Assembly: GCF_037094685.1 (NCBI RefSeq)
Contig: NZ_CP146614.1
Location: forward strand, 6,758,001 to 6,822,000
Direction: 5' to 3'
DNA from: Massilia sp. METH4
Lineage (GTDB): Bacteria > Pseudomonadota > Gammaproteobacteria > Burkholderiales > Burkholderiaceae_D
Length of the DNA: 64,000 nucleotides
The position numbers and the translations under genes are program-made. This document shows, piece after piece, positions 51,394-60,479 of the stretch. The notes below the pieces were generated by a model that was not told where the DNA came from, did no database searches, and saw only the letters and a list, made by a program, of their open reading frames with translations. Positions within the stretch are counted from its first letter, which is position 1. Each line of letters starts with the position of its first letter.

Positions 51394-52095
51394 ATGCAAG
51401 AAGTCCGTCGCAGTGAAGAACGCGGTGTCGCCAACCACGGCTGGCTCGATTCCCGTCACACCTTCTCGTTCGGCTATTACCACGACCCGCGCCACATGGG
51501 CTTCGGCCCCCTGCTGGTGATCAACGAGGACAAGGTCATGCCGGGCCAGGGCTTCGGCACGCACGGCCACCGCGACATGGAGATCATCTCCTACGTGCTG
51601 GAAGGCGCGCTGGAACACAAGGACAGCATGGGCAACGGCAGCGTGCTGCGCTACGGCGACGTACAGCGCATGACGGCCGGCACCGGCGTGCGGCACAGCG
51701 AGTTCAACCACTCGAGCACCGAGCGCGTGCACTTCCTGCAGATCTGGATCCAGCCGTCCGAGACCGGCATCGCCCCCGGCTACGAGGAAAAGCACTTCTC
51801 GCCGGAGAGCAAACAGGGCAAATTGCGGCTGATCGCCTCGCCGGACGGCCGCGACGGCTCGGTGCTGATCCACCAGGATGCCCGCATCTTCGCCACGATC
51901 CTGAACGAGGGTGACAGCGTGGCGCACCCGCTGGACGACGAGCGCACCAGCTACGTGCACGTGATCCGCGGCACCGTGACAGTCAACGGCACCGCGCTGA
52001 AGGGCGGCGACGCGCTGAAGATCACCCGCGAGACGCAGGTGAAGCTGGACCACGCCGAGGCGGCCGAGGTACTGGTCTTCGATCTGCCGTACTGA
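51394..52095 (+). CDS. Pirin family protein
   Basis: A 233-aa bicupin. The N-terminal cupin has the iron ligands in GFGTHGHRDMEIISYVLEGALEHKDSMGN, and TAGTGVRHSEFNH follows. The C-terminal region includes ATILNEGDSVAHPL and HVIRGTVTVNG. Bacterial pirins (YhhW type) have quercetinase activity or redox-sensing roles. AAGGAGCATATC precedes the ATG. It is divergent from a LysR gene that probably regulates it. Confidence 0.92.
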   Translation: MQEVRRSEERGVANHGWLDSRHTFSFGYYHDPRHMGFGPLLVINEDKVMPGQGFGTHGHRDMEIISYVLEGALEHKDSMGNGSVLRYGDVQRMTAGTGVRHSEFNHSSTERVHFLQIWIQPSETGIAPGYEEKHFSPESKQGKLRLIASPDGRDGSVLIHQDARIFATILNEGDSVAHPLDDERTSYVHVIRGTVTVNGTALKGGDALKITRETQVKLDHAEAAEVLVFDLPY

Positions 52096-52189
52096 TGCAG
52101 TAGTGGCTGGGGCCGTGCATGTGGGTGATGTCGTCCGCGGCATCGTCCCTTCCCGGCCCCGTAACGCGGGCTCCGCGTTGTTACGGTCG

Positions 52190-52230
52190 CGCTCGTGTCA
52201 TGGTGTCAGGCACCGTGACACGGGCTCTGC
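52190..52230. repeat. Short inverted repeat related to the 15.8-15.9 kb elements
   Basis: gtgtcaggcaccgtgacacgggctc (read in two parts) resembles the loop and arm of the repeats at 15753 and 15898. gtgtca and tgacac can pair. It lies in the 215-bp gap between pirin and ribA; a second hairpin (cgtaacgcgg / ccgcgttgttacg) lies just upstream. Confidence 0.45.
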
Positions 52231-52310
52231 CGTTGGGGGAGCATCTGCCGAAACCTCAATTTTTGTTATGATGAGGGGCTTATACGTACCCGAATGAAAA
52301 GAGCTTAACC

Positions 52311-52967
52311 ATGCAGCCCGTTGCTGAACTCCCTGTCGATGCCACCGATCTCGAATACGTCACCTCGTGCGCGCTGCCCACGCCGTGGGCGGAGTTCACG
52401 CTGCACGCGTTCATCGAGCATTCGACCGGCAAGGAGCACCTGGCGATGGTGCTGGGCGATATCGGTGACGGCGCGCCCGTGCTGGCGCGCGTGCACAGCG
52501 AATGCCTGACGGGCGACGTGCTGTTCTCCCAGCGCTGCGACTGCGGCGCCCAGCTCGAGGGCGCGCTACAGCGCATCGCGGCCGAAGGGCGCGGCGTGCT
52601 GCTGTACCTGCGCCAGGAAGGCCGCGGCATCGGCCTGCTGAACAAGATGCGCGCCTACCGGCTGCAGGAGGCGGGCGCCGATACCGTGCAGGCCAACGAG
52701 CAGCTCGGCTTCAAGCCGGACCAGCGCAGCTACGAGCTGGTGGCGCCGATGCTGCGCCAGTTCGGCGTGCAAAGCCTGCGCCTGATGACGAACAATCCCC
52801 GCAAGATCGCCGCCATGGAAAAGCTGGGCGTGCCTGTCTCCGAGCGCGTGCCGTTGCTCGTGAACCGCAATGTCTTCAACCAGCACTACCTGAATACGAA
52901 GGCGCTGAAGCTGGGGCACATGATGTCGCCGGTGGTTGCCACGGCCGACAGCGACGGCGAACAGTAA
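52311..52967 (+). CDS. ribA: GTP cyclohydrolase II
   Basis: A 218-aa enzyme that opens GTP as the first step of riboflavin synthesis. The zinc site is in [21 protein letters not shown] (C-x10-C-x-C). The catalytic block [20 protein letters not shown] and the GTP-binding [15 protein letters not shown] are intact. The length is that of stand-alone RibA rather than the RibBA fusion. No FMN riboswitch is visible in the 215 bp upstream. A short AT-rich stretch before the start may be the promoter. Confidence 0.94.
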   Translation: MQPVAELPVDATDLEYVTSCALPTPWAEFTLHAFIEHSTGKEHLAMVLGDIGDGAPVLARVHSECLTGDVLFSQRCDCGAQLEGALQRIAAEGRGVLLYLRQEGRGIGLLNKMRAYRLQEAGADTVQANEQLGFKPDQRSYELVAPMLRQFGVQSLRLMTNNPRKIAAMEKLGVPVSERVPLLVNRNVFNQHYLNTKALKLGHMMSPVVATADSDGEQ

Positions 52968-53079
52968 ATATCCAGCCTATATCCAGAAGTAAGCAAAAGT
53001 AACGGCCGCCGCCCGGCCCGCCCCCGGCCGGGGTTCCTGAGGTACACTCTTCGTTGTTGAAAAGAAGTTCAGGGACTGC

Positions 53080-54516
53080 ATGAAACCTACCCGGCTTGCC
53101 GCAACCGTTCAATTCGCGATCACCATGACCTGGGGCGCCGCCGCCTCGGCCGCGCCTGTTCCGCCAACCGCTCCCGCGGCGCAGCCGGCTGCCCAGCCCG
53201 CCGCGCAGCTGCCGGCGCCGCGGCGCGCGCCCGCCCAGGGTGCGCAGGGTGCGCAGGGTGCGCAGGGTAATTCAGCACCGTTGCCCATCCCCTCCTCCGC
53301 CGCGCAAAAACTGTACGCCGCCGCCAAGGCCGACCTGCTGCAGGTGCGCTCGCTGCTCAAGAGCGGGCGCACGCAATCATCGGTCGGTTCCGGCTTCCTG
53401 GTCGGCACGTCGAACCTGGTGCTGACGAATTACCACGTGGTCTCCCAGTTCGCGCTGGACCCGGATACCTACACGGGCGAATGGGTGGACACGGCGGGCC
53501 AGCGCGGCAACATCGAACTGCTGGCCGTGGACGTGCTGCACGACCTGGCCGTGGTGCGCGTGAACCGCTATGGCACCGGCTTCTTCAAGGTGCCGGAGGG
53601 CGAGGTACGCCTCACGCAGGGCCAGTACCTGTACTCGCTCGGCAACCCGCTCGATCTGGGCTTCGCCATCTCCGAAGGCGCCTACAACGGCATCATCTCG
53701 CGCAGCTTCTACGACCAGCTGATGTTCACCGGCCCGATCAACGCGGGCATGAGCGGCGGCCCGAGCGTGACGGCCGATGGCGAGGTGGCCGGCGTCAACG
53801 TGGCCAAGCGGCTGGACGGGGAGCTGGTCAGCTTCCTGGTGCCGATCCGCTATGCGCAGCGCCTGCTCAAGCAGGTCGAAGGCCGGCCCGCGCCGCCCAA
53901 GGATTTCACGGCCGTCGTCACGCAGCAGCTGCTGGCGCACCAGAAGGCGATGATCGACCACCTCCTCACCGGCCCGCTGACGAAGAAGGTGATGGGCCCC
54001 TACGAAGTACCGGTGCGCGAGACGGAGCAGATGCGCTGCTGGGGCAATTCCAGCGCCCAGGCTACCTCGCGCAGCGAGAAACCGTTCGCGGTCGACACCA
54101 CCAGCTGCACGATGGAGTCGTCGGTCTTCGTCTCCGGCTCGCTGCAGACCGGCGCGGTGGGGATCCGCCACCAATACCTGCGCAGCACGGGGCTCGATGC
54201 GATCCGTTTCGCCCAATTGTCGTCGGCCTCGTTCAAGAACGAGGATTTCGGCAGCTACAAGGACACGCGGCTGACCGGCCCGCAGTGCACCGAGCAGTTC
54301 GTGACCAATGGCTCGCTGCCGATGCGCGCCGTGCTGTGCGTGCGCGCCTACCGCAAGTTCGCCGGCCTGTACGACTTTTCCCTGATCACGGCCAGCACCG
54401 ACGATGGCATGATGAACCTGCAAAGCCGGCTGGATGCGCGCGGCGTATCCTATGACAACGGCATGCGCACCGCACGCGCCTTTCTCGAAGCGCTGGCGCG
54501 CGTGAGCGTGAAATGA
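53080..54516 (+). CDS. Exported trypsin-like serine protease (S1C type)
   Basis: A 478-aa protein. A signal peptide (1-25, ending AASAAP) is followed by a low-complexity Ala/Pro/Gln stretch including four GAQ repeats. The chymotrypsin-fold protease has His in LTNYHVVSQF, Asp in LHDLAVVRV and Ser in INAGMSGGPSVTADG. No PDZ domain follows; the last 200 residues (about 280-478) are an unidentified domain with several Cys. Substrates are unknown. It overlaps the FHA gene by 4 bp and begins the run toward the phytochrome genes. Confidence 0.88.
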   Translation: MKPTRLAATVQFAITMTWGAAASAAPVPPTAPAAQPAAQPAAQLPAPRRAPAQGAQGAQGAQGNSAPLPIPSSAAQKLYAAAKADLLQVRSLLKSGRTQSSVGSGFLVGTSNLVLTNYHVVSQFALDPDTYTGEWVDTAGQRGNIELLAVDVLHDLAVVRVNRYGTGFFKVPEGEVRLTQGQYLYSLGNPLDLGFAISEGAYNGIISRSFYDQLMFTGPINAGMSGGPSVTADGEVAGVNVAKRLDGELVSFLVPIRYAQRLLKQVEGRPAPPKDFTAVVTQQLLAHQKAMIDHLLTGPLTKKVMGPYEVPVRETEQMRCWGNSSAQATSRSEKPFAVDTTSCTMESSVFVSGSLQTGAVGIRHQYLRSTGLDAIRFAQLSSASFKNEDFGSYKDTRLTGPQCTEQFVTNGSLPMRAVLCVRAYRKFAGLYDFSLITASTDDGMMNLQSRLDARGVSYDNGMRTARAFLEALARVSVK

Positions 54517-55496
54517 CGGCGCCTTACTTCATCGAGGTATTGGCGCGCAATGGCGACGTACTGTCCAGGCAGCGCTTCGACACGCTGCCGGTGACCTTGG
54601 GCCGCGGCTACGACAACGATTTCGTGCTGGACGACGCCCACACGGCGCCCCGCCATGCGGTGCTGGACCGCGGCGAAGACGGCTTCCTCGTGCTGCGCGA
54701 CCTGGGCAGCCAGAACGGCATCGTGCTGCACGGGCGTCGCCAGCCGGAAGTGGCGCTGGACGGCACCACGGTCGTGCGGCTCGGCCACACGCGGCTGCGC
54801 GTGCGCGACGCCGGCTTTCCCGTGCCGGCGGAACTGACGGATACCACCATGCATGCGTGGGAAGGCGGCGCCCCGGCGATGGCCGGGCTCGCACTGGTCG
54901 CACTGTTCATGGGCGTACAGGAAGCGCTGTCCGACACGGAAGGCTTCCAGGCGATCCGCTACCTGCTCAAAATCGCCGGCGGCCTCGGCGCCGGCCTGGC
55001 CTGGAGCGGTATCTGGGCGCTGGTAAACCGGCTGTTCGGCGGTCATGCGCGGCTGGGGCGGCACCTGTTCATCCTCGGTGTCGGACTGGTGGCGATCGGC
55101 GCCTGGGAGGCGCTGTCCTCGGTGCTCGCCTTCGCCTGGTCCGCCGAGGTCTTCACGCGCTATGGCGAGCACGTGGCCATGCTGATCGCCTGCGGCATGG
55201 TGTACTTCCATGTGAAGACCGTGCGGCCCCATATCTCGCCGCGGCGCCTGCAGGTCATCTGCGGCGTGCTGCTGGGGCTTGGGTCGGGCCTCGTCATGAT
55301 GAGCAATCTGGAGGAGAACGGGCGGCTGTCGGACGAGCTGTACATGTCCGTGCTGCTGCCGCCGTCCGTGCGCCAGAGCCCGGACCACAGCGTGGACGAC
55401 TTCATGGGCGCCGCGGCTCGGCTCAGGACGCAAGCCGACGAGGAGCGCCGGCGCGACGTGCCAGGCAACGAATCGGACGACGGCGACGACAACTGA
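54513..55496 (+). CDS. FHA-domain membrane protein
   Basis: A 327-aa protein. An N-terminal FHA-like domain (about 5-100) has LPVTLGRGYDNDFVLDD and LRDLGSQNGIVLHGRR, but the usual Ser-Arg-x-His is replaced by APRHA, so phosphothreonine binding is doubtful. About five membrane segments follow (115-270), such as AGLALVALFMGVQEAL, HLFILGVGLVAIGAWEAL and VICGVLLGLGSGLVMM, then an acidic tail. Coupling to the protease gene (4-bp overlap) suggests a joint function at the membrane. The specific role is unknown. Confidence 0.83.
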   Translation: MTAPYFIEVLARNGDVLSRQRFDTLPVTLGRGYDNDFVLDDAHTAPRHAVLDRGEDGFLVLRDLGSQNGIVLHGRRQPEVALDGTTVVRLGHTRLRVRDAGFPVPAELTDTTMHAWEGGAPAMAGLALVALFMGVQEALSDTEGFQAIRYLLKIAGGLGAGLAWSGIWALVNRLFGGHARLGRHLFILGVGLVAIGAWEALSSVLAFAWSAEVFTRYGEHVAMLIACGMVYFHVKTVRPHISPRRLQVICGVLLGLGSGLVMMSNLEENGRLSDELYMSVLLPPSVRQSPDHSVDDFMGAAARLRTQADEERRRDVPGNESDDGDDN

Positions 55497-55512
55497 TCTG
55501 TAAAATGGGCAA

Positions 55513-56109
55513 ATGATTTCCGCTCATCCCGACATCCTCGCCGCCTTGCGGGAGGCTACCGCCAGCCGCCACGCCGAGCTGGACGGCGGCATGCCCCTGG
55601 CCCGGCCGGCGCCCACGCTGGCCGACTACCGGGCGCACCTGGCGCTGCTGCACCGCTGGCTCGAGCCGATCGAAGCGTGGCAGGGCCGTTTCGCCGACGG
55701 CCCGCAGGATGCCGCACTGCTGCCGCCCTCGCCTCACCTGCCCCTGATCGAGGCCGACCTGGCCGACCCGGCGCTGCCCGCCGGCCGCGAGCCGTCCGCC
55801 GCCGCCGTCTGGCACGGGCGCGACAGCGTTGCCTACCGCTGGGGCGTGGCCTACGTGATCGAAGGATCGCGCCTCGGTGGCGCCGTGCTGTACCGCCGGC
55901 TGGCCGATGCGCTGGCACCGCACCCGCTGCGCTACCTGCACGCGGGCGGCGTACCGCCCGGGCCCCGCTGGCAGCACTTCCTCCGCGCGCTGCGCGCCCA
56001 GGTGCAAGGCGACCGCGCGGTGGCCGAGGCTTGCCAGGGCGCGCGCGACGCCTTCGACAGCCTGATCGCCCTGCGCCGCGCCGACCCGGCGCTGCAGGCC
56101 GCCGCATGA
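55513..56109 (+). CDS. bphO: Heme oxygenase (BphO type)
   Basis: A 198-aa all-helical heme oxygenase-like protein: ALREATASRHAELDGGMPL carries the proximal His, and the distal helix motif is WGVAYVIEGSRLGGAVLYRRL. The product would be biliverdin, the chromophore of the phytochrome whose ATG overlaps this stop codon. The gene lies 16 bp after the FHA gene, so the run from 53080 to 58280 could be a single transcript. Confidence 0.9.
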   Translation: MISAHPDILAALREATASRHAELDGGMPLARPAPTLADYRAHLALLHRWLEPIEAWQGRFADGPQDAALLPPSPHLPLIEADLADPALPAGREPSAAAVWHGRDSVAYRWGVAYVIEGSRLGGAVLYRRLADALAPHPLRYLHAGGVPPGPRWQHFLRALRAQVQGDRAVAEACQGARDAFDSLIALRRADPALQAAA

Positions 56110-58280
56110 GCGAGCAACCGCTCCCGCAGAGCGTGCCGGCGCCCGTCGGCCTGGATAACTGCGCGGACGAGCCGATCCACATCCCCGGCCTCGTCCAGCC
56201 GCATGGCGCCCTGCTGGCGTTCGCGCCCGACGGCAAGCTGCGCGCCTGGAGCGCGAACGTCGCCGAGCTGCTGGGCTTCGCTCCCGTCCTCGGCACGCCC
56301 TACGACCGCCTGCCGCTCGCGCCCGCGGTGACGGAGCAGTTGCGCGCCTGCCTGGTCGAAGGCGCCGATTCGCCGACCGGCATCGAAACCCAGGGCAACG
56401 GCAACACGTTCGACTGCGTGGTGCATGGCAACGGCACGCGGGCGATCGCCGAGTTCGAAGTGCGCCACGTCGCGGCCGACGAGCTGGCCGCCTTCGCCCT
56501 GAAAGCCCACGCCGCCATCGAACGGTTGCGCCGCCAGCGCTCCATCGAGGCGCTGCTGCACCACGCGGTGGAACAGGTGCGCGCCATCACCGGCTTCGAC
56601 CGCGTGATGGCCTACCGCTTCCGCCACGACGACAGCGGCGACGTGGTCGCGGAAAGCCGCCGCGAAGACCTGAAACCCTTCCTCGGCATGCGCTACCCGG
56701 CCAGCGACATCCCCGCCCAGGCGCGCCGGCTGTACACGATCAACACGCTGCGACTGATCGCCGACATCGGCTACACGCCGGTGCCCGTGCTGGGCGCGGC
56801 GGGCGAGCCGCCGCTGGACATGAGCCACTCGGTGCTGCGCAGCGTGTCGCCGATCCACGTCGAATACCTGCAGAACATGGGCGTGGCCGCGTCGATGAGC
56901 GTGTCGATCGTCGTCAACGGCAAGCTGTGGGGCCTGATCGCCTGTCACCACATGGCGCCGCTGCGCGTGCCGTACTCGGTGCGCATGGCTTGCGACGTGA
57001 TCGCGCAGGTGCTGGCGGCCGCGGTGGTGAGCGTCGACTCGCACGAGCGCATGCGGCTCGCCGAACAGGCTGCTGGCGTACGCACGCGCCTGATCGAAAC
57101 GCTGCTGCACGAGGACGACGTGCTGGCCGCGCTCGAACAGCATGCGGAGGAACTGGCCGGCTACCTGGCGGCCGACGCGCTGGTGTTCACCCAGCAGAAC
57201 AAGCTGACGGCGCACGGCGTGGACGAAGAACTGGCCGCCGCGATCGTCGGCTCGCTGCCGGCCCAGGGCGAGGAGATGCTGCACCGTTCCGGCCGCGCCG
57301 ACTGGCCGGAAGGGCTGCGAGCCCGCCTGGGCCCCTGGGTCGGCCTGCTGGCGCTGCACTTCGACCCGGCCACGGCCGGCTGGCTGCTGGCATTGCGCCG
57401 CGAGCAGGTGGAAACCGTGCGCTGGGCCGGCAAGCCGGACAAGCTGCTGAAGACCGGGCCGCTGGGCCACCGCCTGACGCCGCGCGGCTCGTTCGACGAA
57501 TGGGTGGAATCGGTGCACGACAAGGCGGAGCCCTGGGATGAACCGCGGCGGCTGGTCGCCGAACAGCTGCTGGGCGAGATGCACCGCGCCAGCATGGCGC
57601 GCCATGCCGAGACGGAGAAGGCGCGCATGCAATTGCTGGCGATGCTGGGCCACGATTTGCGCGACCCGCTGCAATCGATCTCGATGGCGGCCACGGTGCT
57701 CCAGCACGGCGCCGAGCCGCACCAGCTGGGACAACGCATCGAGCGCTCGTCGGGGCGCATGCAGCGCCTGATCAGCCAGGTGCTCGACATGAGCCGGCTC
57801 GACAGCGGGCTCGGCCTTTCCATGCGCAAGATCGACGTCGAGCTGTCGAAGATGGTGGAAGACCTGCTCGACGAGACACGCCTGGCGCACCCCGGCACCG
57901 TGTACCAGGCCGATATCGCGCAAGGTGTGCATGGCTGTGCCGACCCGGACCGCATGGCGCAGGTGATCAGCAACCTGCTCAGCAACGCGCGCCACCACGG
58001 CGCCACCGGCCGGCCCGTGCTGGTGTCGCTGAAGGAAGAAGCCGGCAAGGCGGTGCTGGAAGTACGCAACAACGGCGCGCCCATCGCGCCGGAATTGGAA
58101 GCACAGCTGTTCAACCCGTTCAAGCGCATGGCCCTGCAAAGCCGCACCAACCGTACCGGCATGGGGCTCGGGCTGTACATCGCCGAGAACGTGCTGAAGG
58201 GGCACGGCGGCATGGTCGCCTACCGCTACGAGGCGCCGCACGTGGTGTTCAGGGTGGAGTTTCCGCTGCAGCCAGACTGA
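56106..58280 (+). CDS. bphP: Bacteriophytochrome histidine kinase
   Basis: A 724-aa red/far-red light sensor kinase. PAS (about 20-120) starts with the biliverdin-attachment Cys19 in LDNCADEPIHIPGLVQPHG. GAF (about 140-300) has the PASDIPAQARRLY motif and SHSVLRSVSPIHVEYLQNMGV. PHY (about 315-490) carries the tongue motif PRGSF. The kinase core has the H-box LAMLGHDLRDPLQSIS (about 517), NLLSNARHHG and GMGLGLYIAENVL. No response regulator gene is adjacent. Pairing with bphO supplies the chromophore. Confidence 0.93.
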   Translation: MSEQPLPQSVPAPVGLDNCADEPIHIPGLVQPHGALLAFAPDGKLRAWSANVAELLGFAPVLGTPYDRLPLAPAVTEQLRACLVEGADSPTGIETQGNGNTFDCVVHGNGTRAIAEFEVRHVAADELAAFALKAHAAIERLRRQRSIEALLHHAVEQVRAITGFDRVMAYRFRHDDSGDVVAESRREDLKPFLGMRYPASDIPAQARRLYTINTLRLIADIGYTPVPVLGAAGEPPLDMSHSVLRSVSPIHVEYLQNMGVAASMSVSIVVNGKLWGLIACHHMAPLRVPYSVRMACDVIAQVLAAAVVSVDSHERMRLAEQAAGVRTRLIETLLHEDDVLAALEQHAEELAGYLAADALVFTQQNKLTAHGVDEELAAAIVGSLPAQGEEMLHRSGRADWPEGLRARLGPWVGLLALHFDPATAGWLLALRREQVETVRWAGKPDKLLKTGPLGHRLTPRGSFDEWVESVHDKAEPWDEPRRLVAEQLLGEMHRASMARHAETEKARMQLLAMLGHDLRDPLQSISMAATVLQHGAEPHQLGQRIERSSGRMQRLISQVLDMSRLDSGLGLSMRKIDVELSKMVEDLLDETRLAHPGTVYQADIAQGVHGCADPDRMAQVISNLLSNARHHGATGRPVLVSLKEEAGKAVLEVRNNGAPIAPELEAQLFNPFKRMALQSRTNRTGMGLGLYIAENVLKGHGGMVAYRYEAPHVVFRVEFPLQPD

Positions 58281-58358
58281 AACGTTGCCGAAAAAATGGG
58301 GACAGACCCCATTTTCGAGGAAACATTGCTTGAAAAACGAGGATAGATCCTATTTTCG
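58280..58358. repeat. Palindromic repeat, variant arms
   Basis: aaaatggggacagaccccattttc (58291-58316, read in parts) is a hairpin followed by the conserved gaggaaacattgcttgaaaa loop. A second small hairpin, aggatagatcct, follows. It belongs with the family at 21912, 41318, 58826 and 60408. Confidence 0.7.
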
Positions 58359-58363
58359 TCGTC

Positions 58364-58780
58364 TTACGCCGACGGCTCGTACGGCGCGCCCTTCAACTCC
58401 ACCGTATTCCCCTCCGGGTCCTCGATGTAGATCGACGGTCCCTCCCCTTCCGCCCCGTAGCGCGATTCGGCCGGCCCGTTGGGCACGTCGAGCCGGTCCA
58501 GGTGCGCACGGATCGCGGCCTCGTCGAACGGCTCCACGCGGAAGCAGAAGTGATCGACGTTCCTGCCCTCCCTGCCCGGCGCCGCGCCCCCCATGCGGCC
58601 CAGCTTGCCGTCCACGGGCACCAGGTCGACCAGCGCGCTGCCCGCGCGCAGCTGCACGAGTCCGATCCCATCCTGCCGGCGCTCGACCGTGCAGCCCAGC
58701 ACCTCGGTATAGAAACGGATCATGCGGTCCAGGTCCACCACGCGCAGCACGATGTGGTCGAGTTCACGAATGCGTATCAC
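58364..58780 (-). CDS. VOC family protein
   Basis: A 138-aa glyoxalase/dioxygenase-fold protein: RELDHIVLRVVDLDRMIRFYTEVLGC at the start, NVDHFCFRVEPFDEAAIRAHL in the middle and SIYIEDPEGNTVELKG at the end. His9, His and the C-terminal Glu fit the metal site of the family. The substrate is unknown. The stop lies close to the palindromic repeat downstream of bphP. Confidence 0.87.
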   Translation of the reverse strand: MIRIRELDHIVLRVVDLDRMIRFYTEVLGCTVERRQDGIGLVQLRAGSALVDLVPVDGKLGRMGGAAPGREGRNVDHFCFRVEPFDEAAIRAHLDRLDVPNGPAESRYGAEGEGPSIYIEDPEGNTVELKGAPYEPSA

Positions 58781-58825
58781 GTTGCCTCCCAGAAAAGTTG
58801 CCGAAAACCGTGAAAATTCGTTGCG

Positions 58826-58905
58826 AGAATACCGGTGACAGGCAGCTACGATCTTGGAACATCCGTTGCAAAAAAAACGGTGCCTGTCACCGGTTCTGGC
58901 TGTTG
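58826..58905. repeat. Palindromic repeat of the conserved-loop family
   Basis: Arms accggtgacaggca (from 58831) and ggtgcctgtcaccggt (to 58896) pair. The loop has ttggaacatccgttgcaa. It lies between the VOC gene and the downstream small gene. The neighbouring gaaaattcgttgcgag looks like a worn second unit. Confidence 0.7.
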
Positions 58906-58906
58906 T

Positions 58907-59209
58907 TCAGATGCGACCGCGGCGGAATTCTGCAAGGAATTTTTTTGTTTCGGCCCGCGACAGGACCACGATCGGGTCGCCGTGGTAGACGTACAGGAAC
59001 GGCGGCCCGCCCAGACGGTCGGTCAGCTTGGCGTGCACGAGGAAGCGCGTGCCGACCGGATAGTCCGTCACCAGGACGCGCGAGCATTGCACGCGCAGCA
59101 GCGGGTGGTAAGCCTGTCCGACGACGGGCCGCACGCGCACCGTGCCATCGTCGTCGAACGATTCGATGGCCACTTCGCGGTACGCCGACAGGTCGCGCGC
59201 CACGCTCAC
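58907..59209 (-). CDS. Conserved hypothetical protein, coupled to ispF
   Basis: A 100-aa protein I do not recognise: [45 protein letters not shown] and [25 protein letters not shown] (read in parts). It is predicted to be a small beta-rich cytoplasmic protein. It begins with GTG, and this GTGA overlaps the ispF stop, so it is likely the last gene of the ispD-ispF transcript. Confidence 0.65.
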   Translation of the reverse strand: MSVARDLSAYREVAIESFDDDGTVRVRPVVGQAYHPLLRVQCSRVLVTDYPVGTRFLVHAKLTDRLGGPPFLYVYHGDPIVVLSRAETKKFLAEFRRGRI

Positions 59210-59700
59210 TCCTCGCGCAGCACCAGGAGGGCGACCGCCTCGGCGTTGATGCCTTCCTCGCGGCCGAGGTAACCCATCTTTTCGTTGGTCTTCGCCTTCA
59301 CGTTGACCTGGCCCGGCTCGATGCCCAGGTCGGCGGCGACATGGGCCACCATCGTGGCGATGTGCGGTGCCATTTTCGGGCGCTGCGCGATGATCGTTGC
59401 GTCGACGTTGCCGATGTCGTACCCGGTTGCCTTGACTCTTTCGGCGGCGGCGCGCAGCAGCACGCGCGAATCGGCGCCCTTGAATTCGGCCGCCGTGTCC
59501 GGGAAGTGCCGGCCAATGTCGCCCAGGGCGGCGGCGCCCAGGATCGCGTCGGTGACGGCGTGCAGCAGCGCGTCGGCATCGGAATGGCCGTCCAGCCCCT
59601 TCTCATGGGGGATCTCGACGCCGCCGAGGATCAGCTTGCGGCCCTCGACGAGGCGGTGGCTGTCGTAGCCCTGGCCGATGCGGTATGGGAGTTTCTTCAT
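59206..59700 (-). CDS. ispF: 2-C-methyl-D-erythritol 2,4-cyclodiphosphate synthase
   Basis: A 164-aa MEP-pathway enzyme that makes the cyclodiphosphate intermediate of isoprenoid synthesis. Metal ligands lie in [10 protein letters not shown] (Asp, His) and in the family motif [33 protein letters not shown] and [14 protein letters not shown] complete the active site. It overlaps ispD by 4 bp, the usual ispD-ispF order. Confidence 0.95.
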   Translation of the reverse strand: MKKLPYRIGQGYDSHRLVEGRKLILGGVEIPHEKGLDGHSDADALLHAVTDAILGAAALGDIGRHFPDTAAEFKGADSRVLLRAAAERVKATGYDIGNVDATIIAQRPKMAPHIATMVAHVAADLGIEPGQVNVKAKTNEKMGYLGREEGINAEAVALLVLREE

Positions 59701-60386
59701 TGTTCGGTATCCATCGAAAGGTACATTTCGGCGATGCGCGCGTCGGTCGGCAGCGTCACCTTCAGGTTGCGGGGGTGCCCTTCGACGAGCCGGGGCGAGA
59801 AGCCGAGCAGTTCGACGGCGCTGGCGTCGTCGGTGATCGCATCGGGATCGGGCGCCTCCTCGAGTGCCCGCATCAGCAGCGCATACGGGAACATCTGCGG
59901 GGTCTGCGCCAGCCAGAGTCCGTCGCGCGGCGTCGTCGCCACACTACCTCGCCGCGTGCTCTTCACGGTGTCCACCACCGGCAGCGCGAGCAGGCCGCCG
60001 GCCGGGTCGCGCCCCGCCTCGGCGATCAGCTTGTCCACCAGGGCCGGCGTCAGGCCGGGCCGGGCTGCGTCGTGCACCAGCACGCGATCGTCGGCGGCGG
60101 CGCCTTCCGCAAGCAGCCGCAAACCATTGCGGATCGATTCCATGCGCGTGGCGCCGCCACAGCGCAGTACGGTGACGCCGGCCAGGCCGGCCGGCAGCAC
60201 CTCGTCGACATACGCGTCTTCGGCGCTCACTACCACGTAGGTGTGCGCAACCTGCGGGCAGCGCAGGAACGCCTCGACGGTATGCCGCAGCATCGGCCTG
60301 CCCAGCAGGGGCAGGTATTGTTTGGGATAGCCCACGGCCATCCGGGCGCCCACGCCGGCGGCGGGGATCAGGGCAAAGTAATTCAT
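59697..60386 (-). CDS. ispD: 2-C-methyl-D-erythritol 4-phosphate cytidylyltransferase
   Basis: A 229-aa MEP-pathway enzyme transferring CMP to methylerythritol phosphate. The CTP-binding loop is [20 protein letters not shown], and [20 protein letters not shown] and [12 protein letters not shown] follow. The ATG at 60386 starts the conserved sheet ([11 protein letters not shown]); the frame extends through the palindromic repeat to 60458 without support. It is coupled to ispF. Confidence 0.95.
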   Translation of the reverse strand: MNYFALIPAAGVGARMAVGYPKQYLPLLGRPMLRHTVEAFLRCPQVAHTYVVVSAEDAYVDEVLPAGLAGVTVLRCGGATRMESIRNGLRLLAEGAAADDRVLVHDAARPGLTPALVDKLIAEAGRDPAGGLLALPVVDTVKSTRRGSVATTPRDGLWLAQTPQMFPYALLMRALEEAPDPDAITDDASAVELLGFSPRLVEGHPRNLKVTLPTDARIAEMYLSMDTEQ

Positions 60387-60407
60387 CTCATCATCAAATA
60401 GGCGACC

Positions 60408-60453
60408 CGACATATTGCCTGAAACCGGGGTCTGACCCCGGTTCTGGGAAACA
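60408..60453. repeat. Palindromic repeat with aaccggggtctgaccccggtt arm
   Basis: A long near-perfect palindrome, accggggtc / gaccccggt, sits between catattgcctgaaa on one side and tgggaaacat on the other. These flanks match the conserved loop of the other copies. It lies between ispD and the zincin-like gene on the same strand. Confidence 0.7.
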
Positions 60454-60479
60454 TACATGCGGCCTTGACGGTGGCGACA

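Noticed and set aside
52096..52310. FMN riboswitch before ribA
   Set aside because: The RFN-element conserved blocks are missing; only short palindromes and an AT-rich promoter-like stretch are seen.
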